The position numbers and the translations under genes were made by a program. A stretch of DNA of 59,188 bases from the NCBI GenBank assembly GCA_030653035.1, contig JAUSAB010000099.1, positions 1 to 59,188 of the forward strand, in the 5' to 3' direction. Origin of the DNA: Desulfocapsaceae bacterium. Its GTDB lineage: Bacteria; Desulfobacterota; Desulfobulbia; Desulfobulbales; Desulfocapsaceae. Below the pieces are notes generated by a model. It saw only the letters and a list, made by a program, of their open reading frames with translations. It was not told the DNA's origin and did no database searches. Shown piece by piece: positions 7,835 to 15,455 of the stretch. Within the stretch, counting starts at the first letter, position 1, and every line of letters starts with the position of its first letter.

Positions 7835-8467
7835 ATGGATACCAAACTGCAAAGCCTGATCGAGGCCATTAAAAAACTGGAACAGGAACTGGCCCAGGAG
7901 TTCCAGAAAAAACAGGCGGAATTCTCTTACAAGGTCCAAGGCAAAAAAATACGTTTTGACCAAGAGATCAGGAAGCAGCACAAACTCTTTGCCACCAGGA
8001 TCTCCCGTTATTTAAAAGAGTCGGAAATCCAGAATATCCTGACCATTCCCTTTATCTGGGCCTGCCTGATTCCCGCCCTGCTTATGGATGCCTTCGTCTC
8101 GCTGTTTCAGGCTGTCTGCTTCCCCATCTACAAGATTCCCAAGGTCAAACGCAGCAGCTACATTGTCATCGACCGCCATGCCCTCAGCTATCTCAACGCC
8201 ATTGAAAAGCTGAACTGTGTGTACTGTGGATACTTCAACGGACTGATCGCCTACATCCGTGAGATCGCCGGCAGAACGGAACAATACTGGTGCCCGATCA
8301 AACACGCGCGACGAACCAGCAGTTTTCACAGCCGCTACAGCAAGTTCCTGGAATATGGCGATGCCGAAGGCTACCGGCAAGAAGCGGACAAAGTACGTCA
8401 CGCCTTTGAGGATTTGGAGACTGCAGAAGAAGAGGTAGAACCAACGAGAAGAGGGGAAGGGATTTAG
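7835..8467 (+). CDS. Conserved membrane-associated protein of unknown function
   Basis: A 210-aa protein. Residues about 1-60 are charged and helical, likely coiled coil (LIEAIKKLEQELAQEFQKK). A hydrophobic segment at about 67-98 (IPFIWACLIPALLMDAF) should enter the membrane. A conserved Cys motif follows (CVYCGYFNG, then QYWCPIKHARR), which could bind a metal or iron-sulfur centre, though this is inference. The tail is acidic. Similar proteins seem widespread in proteobacteria, but no function is known to me. It ends next to a REP-like palindrome that may act as its terminator. Confidence 0.75.
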   Translation: MDTKLQSLIEAIKKLEQELAQEFQKKQAEFSYKVQGKKIRFDQEIRKQHKLFATRISRYLKESEIQNILTIPFIWACLIPALLMDAFVSLFQAVCFPIYKIPKVKRSSYIVIDRHALSYLNAIEKLNCVYCGYFNGLIAYIREIAGRTEQYWCPIKHARRTSSFHSRYSKFLEYGDAEGYRQEADKVRHAFEDLETAEEEVEPTRRGEGI

Positions 8468-8486
8468 GGTATTGAGGATGCCCTCT

Positions 8487-8521
8487 TTTCTGGTTCCCAT
8501 GCGGCGCATGGGAACCAGAAA
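8487..8521. repeat. REP-like palindrome 2
   Basis: A perfect 16-base inverted repeat (8487-8502 and 8506-8521) with loop GGC, 19 bases after the stop at 8467. It shares TCTGGTTCCCATGCG with the palindrome at 2524-2576. Only 7 bases separate it from a copied fragment of the downstream gene (8529-8575). Confidence 0.85.
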
Positions 8522-8528
8522 CTAAAAA

Positions 8529-8575
8529 TTCAGGCCCTGGGCCGCCATCCGCGGAAGTACTCGCAGATCACGCAG
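8529..8575. repeat. Partial copy of the 3' end of the phosphotransferase gene
   Basis: This 47-base stretch matches 8682-8728, inside the 3' end of the gene at 8660-9748, at 41 of 47 positions by eye. On the minus strand both encode nearly the same peptide (LRDLRVLPRMAAQGL here against LGDLRVLPLMAAQGL in the gene). It is a decayed gene-end duplicate, placed immediately after a REP-like palindrome as at 2574. Confidence 0.8.
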
Positions 8576-8583
8576 ACAGCAAC

Positions 8584-8600
8584 GGTGCGCACAGCGCACC
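8584..8600. repeat. Short palindrome GGTGCGC-aca-GCGCACC
   Basis: A perfect 7-base inverted repeat with a 3-base loop in the space between the convergent genes. Its sequence (GGTGCGCACAGCGCACCCTA) resembles short palindromic repeats scattered in many proteobacterial genomes. It follows the decayed gene-end copy. Confidence 0.6.
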
Positions 8601-8659
8601 CTACCAAAAACGGTATTTTAATATTTTCTGAGTCCCTAAAAGCTACACACTGAATGCCG

Positions 8660-9748
8660 TTACACTTCCGACTGCAAACGCTTCAGGCCCTGGGCCGCCA
8701 TCAACGGCAGCACCCGCAGATCACCCAGTTCCTGATCCTGTAACCGTTCGACCAGAGACGTCAAGGCCGGCACGATAAAACGGGCGAAAAAAACCTTACC
8801 CCGCACCCTGCTCAGAAACGAGAAAGCGCCGATGATCTGCAGATTTCGTTGCAGGGCAAGAAAACAATATTCTCGCCGGAACTGCTGTCTGTCCACCGGA
8901 TAGAGAGCCATCACCGCATCAAGATACACCTGGATGAGCTCCTCCTGGAACGAAGCTGGCAGGGCAGTATAAGGGTCAATGAGCAGAGAGGCCAGATCAT
9001 ACCCCAATGGCCCCATCCTTCCGCCCTGGAAATCAATAAAACAGGGCTGACCATTATGGACCATAATATTTCTTGACTGAAAATCCCGGTGCAGGAAAAA
9101 AGTGGCTGGAGCCTGAGAGGCCGCCGTTGCGATCTGCTCGAACTCTTCGGCAACGCCCGGAACCGGCTCCTGCCCCAGCAGTTCCTGCCAGAATGCCCGT
9201 AGAAAATAACCGGACTCCCGGCTCAACATCAAGGGACGGTCATATTCCCGGGTATCCCAGCACCAATCACGATCAAACCCAATAGTACCAAGAACCTGCA
9301 TAAAAGCCAGCTGCTGTACGGCCTGAATATACCAGGGACGGACAACATGCAGATCCATCTCACCCATCGGGTTTCGGCTTTGCTCCACCAGATCATGGAG
9401 CTTCACATCCCCGAGATCCTCAAAAAGCAGCAGCCCGGCGTCCTCGTCCCAGCCATATTGCGCCGGGACCCGCACACCCCGATCATAGAGATGCATGCCG
9501 ATCAGCCGGGCCGCTCTGGCCTCCATCATATCCTCTTCCGTCCTGCCGGCAGGGGCCACCGCCAGACAAATCCTCTCTCCCTCCTGACGCCCGACCCGCC
9601 AGAATCGCCGGCTGGAGCCATCGCCTGCCAGACGCTGCACCACAAGGGAGGTAAGAGGTTCATCAGCCTCCCGCCGGGAAATAAGGCCGGAGTCATGGAG
9701 CAAGGCCACCAGCGCCAGTACGTTTTCACTTTCATTTTTCTCAGTCAT
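8660..9748 (-). CDS. APH-fold phosphotransferase, possibly an AmgK-type amino-sugar kinase
   Basis: A 362-aa kinase of the aminoglycoside-phosphotransferase fold. The catalytic loop HRDFQSRN (His220, Asp222) and the metal-binding FIDFQGGRMGP are intact, and LLLFEDLGD fits the hinge region. The N-terminal LAGDGSSRRFWRV resembles AmgK-like proteins, which phosphorylate MurNAc/GlcNAc at C1 in cell-wall recycling. The partner nucleotidyltransferase could be the gene at 12677-13570, 2.9 kb away. The ATG at 9748 is preferred; the frame extends 25 residues upstream without good support. The family call is firm; the sugar substrate is inferred. Confidence 0.8.
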   Translation of the reverse strand: MTEKNESENVLALVALLHDSGLISRREADEPLTSLVVQRLAGDGSSRRFWRVGRQEGERICLAVAPAGRTEEDMMEARAARLIGMHLYDRGVRVPAQYGWDEDAGLLLFEDLGDVKLHDLVEQSRNPMGEMDLHVVRPWYIQAVQQLAFMQVLGTIGFDRDWCWDTREYDRPLMLSRESGYFLRAFWQELLGQEPVPGVAEEFEQIATAASQAPATFFLHRDFQSRNIMVHNGQPCFIDFQGGRMGPLGYDLASLLIDPYTALPASFQEELIQVYLDAVMALYPVDRQQFRREYCFLALQRNLQIIGAFSFLSRVRGKVFFARFIVPALTSLVERLQDQELGDLRVLPLMAAQGLKRLQSEV

Positions 9749-9945
9749 GCGTACAATAGTACTTACTGTCGCCGCCGTCGTAAAGAAAATAAACAGCTGA
9801 ACGGCCAAGACCAAAAACGGCATAAAGAGCAGTAACTTAATGATTTAAAAATGTTTTGGTTATTTCGTAACGACTCCTAAGAAGATGTGCAAGGAGAAAA
9901 AAGGCCCTGCATAAATTTGAGAAGCAAAAACACCCATGAGCCCCC

Positions 9946-11481
9946 ATGCCCACCTCGCAAGCAACCGATATCTTCAGGGCCTCTCTCTTCAAGACCGAGG
10001 AATTTACCATCACCTTTGAACTGGTGCCGGGCCGGGGATCAGGAGGGAAGCGACTGGATGACATTCTCAGGTTTGCCGAAGAGGCCAGAAAAGATGGCCG
10101 GATCAAGGCATTATCGATCACTGACAATCCCGGAGGTCATCCCGCACTTGCCCCCACGTCTTTAGGGCTTGACATCAAGTCTCTGGGGATTGAACCCCTT
10201 ATCCACTTTTCCCTCAAGGACAAGAACCGAAACATGGCGGAAAGCCAGCTCTTTGAATGCCATCGACATGGCCTTCTCAACCTGCTGGTCCTCGGCGGTG
10301 ACTACCCCCGTTACGGTTTCCATGGCCAGGCCATGCCGGTCTTTGATCTCGACTCTCCCCAGCTCCTGACCCTCATTGAGCGCCTGCGCCAAACCCTCGC
10401 CCTGGAAAAGATGGCCCCTGGAGGGGTCATGCCCCTACCTGCCATGGATTTCCTGGCCGGATGCGTGGTCTCGCCCTTTAAAACTACTGAGGCTGAACAG
10501 GTCTTCCAATATGCCAAGCTGCTCACCAAGGTCTGTGCCGGCACCCATTTTGTCATTAGCCAGCTTGGTTTTGACATGAGCAAGTACCACGAGCTGCTTT
10601 TCTTTTGTCGCCAGAACACCATCACCATGCCCATCCTCGCCAGTGTCTTTATTCCCAGCATCAAGGTTGCCGAGATCATGTGCCAGGGGCAGGTTCCCGG
10701 TGTTATCTTTCCCGAATCGCTGGTACGGGTCATGCGCAAAGAGGCAACAAGCCAGGACAAAGGCGAAGAGGCAAGGTTACTGCGAGGGGCCAGAATGGTG
10801 GCCGCACTCAGGCACATGGGGTATGCCGGGGTCCATCTGGGCGGCAACAATCTGGATTTCAGCAAGATCGCCTTTCTTCTCGATCAGGCAGAACACTTTA
10901 CAGAAACAGCCAATATGGAAGAACTGCGTCAAGAGGTGGATTTCCCAACCCCATCCACCTGGTACCTCTTTCCCAAATCAGAACAACAAAAAGAGACCCC
11001 GAATAAACCGTCAGCTCGCTTTCGGGTCAACCAGCAAATCCATGATTCTGCCTTCAAGCCCGATGGCCTCATTTTCCCCCTGGCCAGAGCGGTCAGTCTC
11101 CAAGCTGATCAGTCTACTAAGCAGGCCCGCAGCCTGTACACCTTTTGGGAACACCTGATCAAGACCATTCTCTTTCGCTGTCGTATGTGTGGAGACTGCA
11201 CTCTCACCGAATCCAACTATCTCTGCCCACAGGCCGGTTGCCCCAAGAGGATGATCAACGGCCCCTGTGGTGGCTCCCTGCATGGCTTTTGTGAGGTCTA
11301 TCCTCAGGAAAGACTCTGCTTCTGGGTCAAGGTTTACCACAGCAATCCACCCAGTCACCCTGGGGAGCTTCCCAACTGCCCGCCACTCCCCCCCAAAGAC
11401 TGGTCTCTTCAAGGAACCTCTTCCTGGCTCAATTATTTTGCCGGACGCGACCACAACAAGCTTGATTCTGAGCCGAAATAA
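9946..11481 (+). CDS. Methylenetetrahydrofolate reductase with MTHFR_C zinc-binding domain
   Basis: A 511-aa protein. Residues about 15-330 form a MetF-like TIM barrel (FTITFELVPGRGS, LSITDNPGG, LLNLLVLGGDYP, HFVISQLGFD). The C-terminal part (about 405-460) is the Cys-rich MTHFR_C domain, RCRMCGDCTL ... CPQAGCPK ... NGPCGGSLHGFCEV. This architecture occurs in acetogens and sulfate reducers, where it serves the methyl branch of the Wood-Ljungdahl pathway and usually works with electron-transfer partners. No MetV or other pathway gene is adjacent, and the gene appears monocistronic. Reaction inferred from the family: methylene-THF to or from methyl-THF. Confidence 0.88.
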   Translation: MPTSQATDIFRASLFKTEEFTITFELVPGRGSGGKRLDDILRFAEEARKDGRIKALSITDNPGGHPALAPTSLGLDIKSLGIEPLIHFSLKDKNRNMAESQLFECHRHGLLNLLVLGGDYPRYGFHGQAMPVFDLDSPQLLTLIERLRQTLALEKMAPGGVMPLPAMDFLAGCVVSPFKTTEAEQVFQYAKLLTKVCAGTHFVISQLGFDMSKYHELLFFCRQNTITMPILASVFIPSIKVAEIMCQGQVPGVIFPESLVRVMRKEATSQDKGEEARLLRGARMVAALRHMGYAGVHLGGNNLDFSKIAFLLDQAEHFTETANMEELRQEVDFPTPSTWYLFPKSEQQKETPNKPSARFRVNQQIHDSAFKPDGLIFPLARAVSLQADQSTKQARSLYTFWEHLIKTILFRCRMCGDCTLTESNYLCPQAGCPKRMINGPCGGSLHGFCEVYPQERLCFWVKVYHSNPPSHPGELPNCPPLPPKDWSLQGTSSWLNYFAGRDHNKLDSEPK

Positions 11482-11612
11482 TCATACCACCACTCTCCTC
11501 TAAAAATAATCTCCTAACATTCCTTGCATTTTTCTTTTCTTTTCTATAAAAATTAGAGAGATTAATTTTTGTTTGCGATGGGATCGTATTATCAGCAAAA
11601 GGAGAAGAGAAG

Positions 11613-12617
11613 ATGAAGAAGAAAATACAGACAGCCTGGTTGGCTTTAGGGATCACGGCAATGACTGCCTTACCTGCTATTGCAGCATCCAGCAACAAGG
11701 CTACAGCCGATCCGGTGACGGTGACAACCGGACAGGCCAAGGCAGAGATTATGGTTGGTGTTGAATCATGGTCAGGGGACAATACTTATCAGATTGGCTA
11801 TCCTGTCCACTGGTTTGACGGCGTAGTGGAAAATGGCTATTTCCCTTTCAGCCAACTGGAATTTCCATTGGATATTTATATGATTACCGCCAGAGGCAAT
11901 GCAGAATTTCATGACACCTGGATGTTTTCCGCCGCTGTCAAAAAAGATATCTCCTCACCCGACGACCAGATGATTGATCAGGATTGGCTGACCGCAAGCA
12001 ATCCCGGTCGGCTCGACGTCTATTCCAATAGCAATGTCAGTGAATTTGAAGGTTATGAATTTGATCTCAACGCCAAATACAAGTTTTTGCGTGGGGACAA
12101 CTGGTCATTAAACGCCGGACTTGGCTATATCTACCAGAACTGGCAATATACCGCCAACCTCGTCCAGCAATACTCACCTTCCGGCCAGACAGGCTATGAC
12201 TACCTGGGTGACGGCACCCCCGGTATCAGCTACAAACTTGAATACAATATCCCCTATATCCAGATAGGCGGCAAGGTCAATCTGGCTAAGCAATTCTCTG
12301 TGGAGAGTAATATCAGTTATTCACCTCTCGTTGACGCTAAAGATGTTGATCAACACCTGCTCCGGGAAAAAGTCAATCGAGGTGATTTAGATGGTTCAGC
12401 GTGGATGTTCAACATCAAAGGAAAGTATGATTTCAATGAACACTGGTTTATGGCCGCATCCTACGACTTCAAGAGAATGGAGACAGACGGCACGATGAGT
12501 GCGGAATTTTCTAATACCTATCTCTATGTTTACGGAGTGATCCCCAATCATACCGTTTATGAGGAACTTGAGTCAACGCAGCATGCCTTGGCCTTAAATA
12601 TGGGATATTCCTTTTAG
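11613..12617 (+). CDS. Omptin-family outer-membrane protease homologue
   Basis: A 334-aa protein with a signal peptide (cleavage about after Ala-Ile-Ala near residue 24) and a C-terminal Phe typical of outer-membrane beta-barrels. Alignment by eye to OmpT places the catalytic residues: MIDQDWLTASNPG carries Asp122 and Asp124 (OmpT Asp83 and Asp85), and KDVDQH carries Asp246 and His248 (OmpT Asp210 and His212). Other matches are the FPFSQLEFPLD stretch and YNIPYIQIGG. All four active-site residues are present, so it should be an active surface endopeptidase rather than only a barrel. AAGGAGAAGAGAAG before the ATG is a strong ribosome site. It is monocistronic. Confidence 0.83.
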   Translation: MKKKIQTAWLALGITAMTALPAIAASSNKATADPVTVTTGQAKAEIMVGVESWSGDNTYQIGYPVHWFDGVVENGYFPFSQLEFPLDIYMITARGNAEFHDTWMFSAAVKKDISSPDDQMIDQDWLTASNPGRLDVYSNSNVSEFEGYEFDLNAKYKFLRGDNWSLNAGLGYIYQNWQYTANLVQQYSPSGQTGYDYLGDGTPGISYKLEYNIPYIQIGGKVNLAKQFSVESNISYSPLVDAKDVDQHLLREKVNRGDLDGSAWMFNIKGKYDFNEHWFMAASYDFKRMETDGTMSAEFSNTYLYVYGVIPNHTVYEELESTQHALALNMGYSF

Positions 12618-12631
12618 AGAACTGACCATAA

Positions 12632-12678
12632 AAGATACAAGCAAAGGGAACGCAAAAAAGCCCCTTTGTTTGTATCTT
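12632..12678. terminator. Bidirectional terminator hairpin between convergent genes
   Basis: Arms 12632-12648 and 12662-12678 form a 17-base stem with one G-T pair, loop 13 bases. It lies between the omptin gene (stop 12617) and the stop codon of the leftward nucleotidyltransferase (12677). A short T run on the minus-strand side supports use in that direction. Confidence 0.7.
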
Positions 12679-13570
12679 ACTGAACCACCAATTGATCCAC
12701 GATCCTGCACCCCTCGGCAATCGTGGCTTCATCCCAGACCACCGACCGTTGCAGATGGGTGTTCTTGCCAATGACGGCATCACCGACGCAAGCCCAGTCC
12801 CGTAACACCAACCCGCTCCCCATTTTTTCCTGATCAGCAACCAGAAAAGAACTTTTTGTCAACCATACGAGCTCAGGCCAAACCGGAATTTTTCCAGTCA
12901 ATAAACCGGCATGAAGCGCCAAATAATCTTCCACTGTTCCCATATCCGTCCAAAAACAATCATCCACACGCATGGCAGCAATCGGCTGGCCCTGTTGTAA
13001 TAGATGTCGATACCTATCAATAATCGAATATTCTTCATCTATTGGAATCGCAGCCAGCACCTCAGGTTCCAGGACATGCAGACCGGTAAAGGCAAGCAAT
13101 TCACCTTTGACTCGGTCAGTCCGGTCATCAAAACTGCAAACCCGTCCGTCCCGAACAGCCACTGTATTAAAACGGGGGAAATCATGCATGGCCATGGTCA
13201 CTGGCGCCCCCTGTCGTTTATGATCCTGATAAAGACGCTGATAATCAATAGTATGATAAATATCTCCATTGGTCACCAGAACAGGTTCATCCCGGAACTG
13301 ATCAAGGGCCTGTCGCAGGCCACCGCCAGTCCCCAGGACAGCGGTTTCCTCCTGCACCACAACACCAGGGATACCCTGCAGGGCACAAACGATCTGCTCC
13401 CGCAGATAATGACAATTCACGACAATATGATCACAACCGGCCTGTTGCAGGCGTTGAATCGTTAGTAACAATAAAGGTTGATTCAGGATAGGGAAAAGAG
13501 GTTTCGGACGAACACGGGTATAGGGCAAAAGGCGGGTTCCAAAACCAGCCGCCAGAATCATGGCCTGCAT
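12677..13570 (-). CDS. Sugar nucleotidyltransferase (MurU/NTP_transferase type)
   Basis: A 297-aa enzyme. The N-terminal nucleotide-binding signature MILAAGFGTRLLPYT...RPKPLFPILNQP is typical of sugar-1-phosphate nucleotidyltransferases; GTGGGLRQAL and VTNGDIYHTID provide further active-site features. The C-terminal tail (DAVIGKNTHLQRSVV) looks like a short hexapeptide beta-helix. It could be the MurU partner of the AmgK-like kinase at 8660-9748, or a mannose/heptose-type enzyme for polysaccharide precursors. The ATG at 13570 is used because it opens the family start; the frame continues upstream to a TTG overlapping the lpxI stop. Last gene of the lpxA-lpxI group. Confidence 0.85.
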   Translation of the reverse strand: MQAMILAAGFGTRLLPYTRVRPKPLFPILNQPLLLLTIQRLQQAGCDHIVVNCHYLREQIVCALQGIPGVVVQEETAVLGTGGGLRQALDQFRDEPVLVTNGDIYHTIDYQRLYQDHKRQGAPVTMAMHDFPRFNTVAVRDGRVCSFDDRTDRVKGELLAFTGLHVLEPEVLAAIPIDEEYSIIDRYRHLLQQGQPIAAMRVDDCFWTDMGTVEDYLALHAGLLTGKIPVWPELVWLTKSSFLVADQEKMGSGLVLRDWACVGDAVIGKNTHLQRSVVWDEATIAEGCRIVDQLVVQ

Positions 13571-13602
13571 CAGAAGAAAAAAGAAAAGAGAAATAAAGCC
13601 AT

Positions 13603-14445
13603 TCAAAACTCCAGGGTTCCATCGAAATTTTCAGTAACCCCAACCACGACAATACCCGCCTTATTTGCCGCCGCAACCATGATCTCACGATCAAAGAGCA
13701 GAGACTGACCTGCTTCAACCGCCAGGACCGCCCCCTTGACGCTGGCCAGAGTCTCAACTGTTTTCAAGCCAGTTGCCGGCAAATCAAAACGAAAATCCTG
13801 AGAGGGCTTCTTGACCTTGACTACCACTGCCTTTTCCCTGGCCAGCCCCCCGCCGCGCAGGATAGTGGCATCTGTCCCTTCGATAGCCTCTACCGCCAGA
13901 ACCGACTGATTTCTTACCACCACACATTGTCCAATATCAAGCTGTCCTATAGCCCGCGCATTCCGCCAGCCAAATTCAATATCCAGACGTTGTTCCTGAT
14001 TTGGCTTCTTTTTGGTAAGCACTCCTCCAGGAAAAAGCAGATGGCGCAGATAAAAAGTAGAATCCAGCACCTTGATATCTTCCTGTTCAAGGGCGCTCGC
14101 TACGGCCCGAAGAATGGCATCATCCTGCTTGGTATCAATCTTGTTCCACAGCGTCAACCCTTTCAAATCAGGAAAAACATCCTTGAATATTTGGGTTTTG
14201 GTGATGGCGCCTAGAAAAACCGTCTCTCCAACTCCCTCATCATGAAAAAACTTGATTATTTTCCCAAGCTGACCAAGTTTCACCCAACAGGTCATATCCG
14301 CCGCCGCCGCAACTTCCGGTATGGTTTCTCCTTTATGGGCAACCACCGCCACAATCCGCCCAGCCGCTTTTGCTGCCTTGATAAAAAGAAGCGGAAACTG
14401 ACCACTTCCGGCAATAATACCTATTTTTTCAGGATGAATATGCAT
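13603..14445 (-). CDS. lpxI: UDP-2,3-diacylglucosamine diphosphatase LpxI
   Basis: A 280-aa DUF1009/LpxI protein. LpxI converts UDP-2,3-diacylglucosamine to lipid X in lipid A synthesis, replacing LpxH in many non-gamma proteobacteria. Family features: GIIAGSGQFPLLFIKAAK at the start, WVKLGQLGKIIKFF, FLGAITKTQIF, the C-terminal DATILRGGGLAREKAVVVK and KPSQDFRFDLPATGLKT. It lies 68 bases downstream of lpxA in the same direction, supporting its role. No lpxB or lpxD is in view. Confidence 0.94.
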   Translation of the reverse strand: MHIHPEKIGIIAGSGQFPLLFIKAAKAAGRIVAVVAHKGETIPEVAAAADMTCWVKLGQLGKIIKFFHDEGVGETVFLGAITKTQIFKDVFPDLKGLTLWNKIDTKQDDAILRAVASALEQEDIKVLDSTFYLRHLLFPGGVLTKKKPNQEQRLDIEFGWRNARAIGQLDIGQCVVVRNQSVLAVEAIEGTDATILRGGGLAREKAVVVKVKKPSQDFRFDLPATGLKTVETLASVKGAVLAVEAGQSLLFDREIMVAAANKAGIVVVGVTENFDGTLEF

Positions 14446-14513
14446 ACTACAAAGCCGTTATAACAAGCCATAATGAACTGATCCGAAATATAAAGGTTAG
14501 TTCGTAACAGCCA

Positions 14514-15311
14514 TTAATCTTCATCAGTGCGTTTGGCAACACCACGTTTAGAATTCTCAAAAAAATGTACCAAAGATTCTACCTCAGCACATTCAGGCAA
14601 TTCCTTACGCACCTGTGCCAAAGCGTCTGCCTGCAACAACTCAGGTGAACGAAAAAGAAGACGAAAAGCCTGATCCAGTTTGCCAATAATCTCTTTACTG
14701 AAACCATGTCGCTTGAGGCCAACCTTATTGATTCCCGAAACCCGCATCCGATTTCTCGTTCCAGTGACAATCATATACGGAGCAACATCAAGACCAATAC
14801 CCGACATCCCGCCGATATAAGCATATGCCCCTATACGACAGAATTGATGCACAGCAACCAGACCACTGATCGAAGCATAATCATCGACCTCCACGTGCCC
14901 TGCAAGGGTCGCTACATTGGCCATAATAACATGATTGGCGATATGACAATCATGACCGATATGACAATAGGCCATAAACAGGTTATTGTCACCAATGACT
15001 GTTTTTCCGCCACCTTTAACTGTTCCCCGATGGATGGACGTATATTCACGGATCTGATTATGATCACCAATAACCAACTGCGTTGGTTCTCCAGCATAAC
15101 CAAGGTCCTGAGGCGGCGCACCGATGGAGGTAAAAGAGCCGACCACATTCTCCACGCCAATGGTAGTCAGACCAGAAAGAACCGCATGCGCCTCAATCCG
15201 GGTTCCAGCGCTAATACGAACCCCTTTTCCAATAACGGTATAAGCACCTACATGAACAGATGAATCAATTTCTGCTTTTTTATCAATAACTGCAGTTGGA
15301 TGTATGGACAT
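14514..15311 (-). CDS. lpxA: UDP-N-acetylglucosamine acyltransferase LpxA
   Basis: A 265-aa left-handed beta-helix acyltransferase that adds the 3-O-acyl chain to UDP-GlcNAc, the first step of lipid A synthesis. Hexapeptide repeats fill the N-terminal two thirds (IHPTAVIDKKAEIDSSVHVG), and FMAYCHIGHDCHIAN includes the conserved catalytic-loop His region; the C-terminal helical part (INKVGLKRHGFSKE) is typical. The ATG at 15311 follows GAGAG and matches the normal family start; the open frame extends 14 residues upstream. Acyl-chain specificity cannot be judged. Cotranscription with lpxI is likely. Confidence 0.95.
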   Translation of the reverse strand: MSIHPTAVIDKKAEIDSSVHVGAYTVIGKGVRISAGTRIEAHAVLSGLTTIGVENVVGSFTSIGAPPQDLGYAGEPTQLVIGDHNQIREYTSIHRGTVKGGGKTVIGDNNLFMAYCHIGHDCHIANHVIMANVATLAGHVEVDDYASISGLVAVHQFCRIGAYAYIGGMSGIGLDVAPYMIVTGTRNRMRVSGINKVGLKRHGFSKEIIGKLDQAFRLLFRSPELLQADALAQVRKELPECAEVESLVHFFENSKRGVAKRTDED

Positions 15312-15377
15312 AACTCTCTCAATTCCACTATAACAAAAACGATTATTAACCAAAACCTTTTACATCTTGGCATTGAT

Positions 15378-15425
15378 AACACAATGGCGGTTACTCTCAC
15401 AGGGGAGAATAACCGCCATTGTGTT
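15378..15425 (-). terminator. Strong hairpin between the GTPase operon and lpxA
   Basis: A perfect 16-base inverted repeat (15378-15393 and 15410-15425) with a 16-base loop that can pair further (CTCTC with GGGAG). It follows the stop of the leftward 798-aa gene (15456) and precedes lpxA. No long T run follows, so it may be a terminator that attenuates readthrough or an mRNA stabiliser. Confidence 0.6.
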
Positions 15426-15455
15426 TCCTATTGAAAAACAACCTAAAATAATCTC

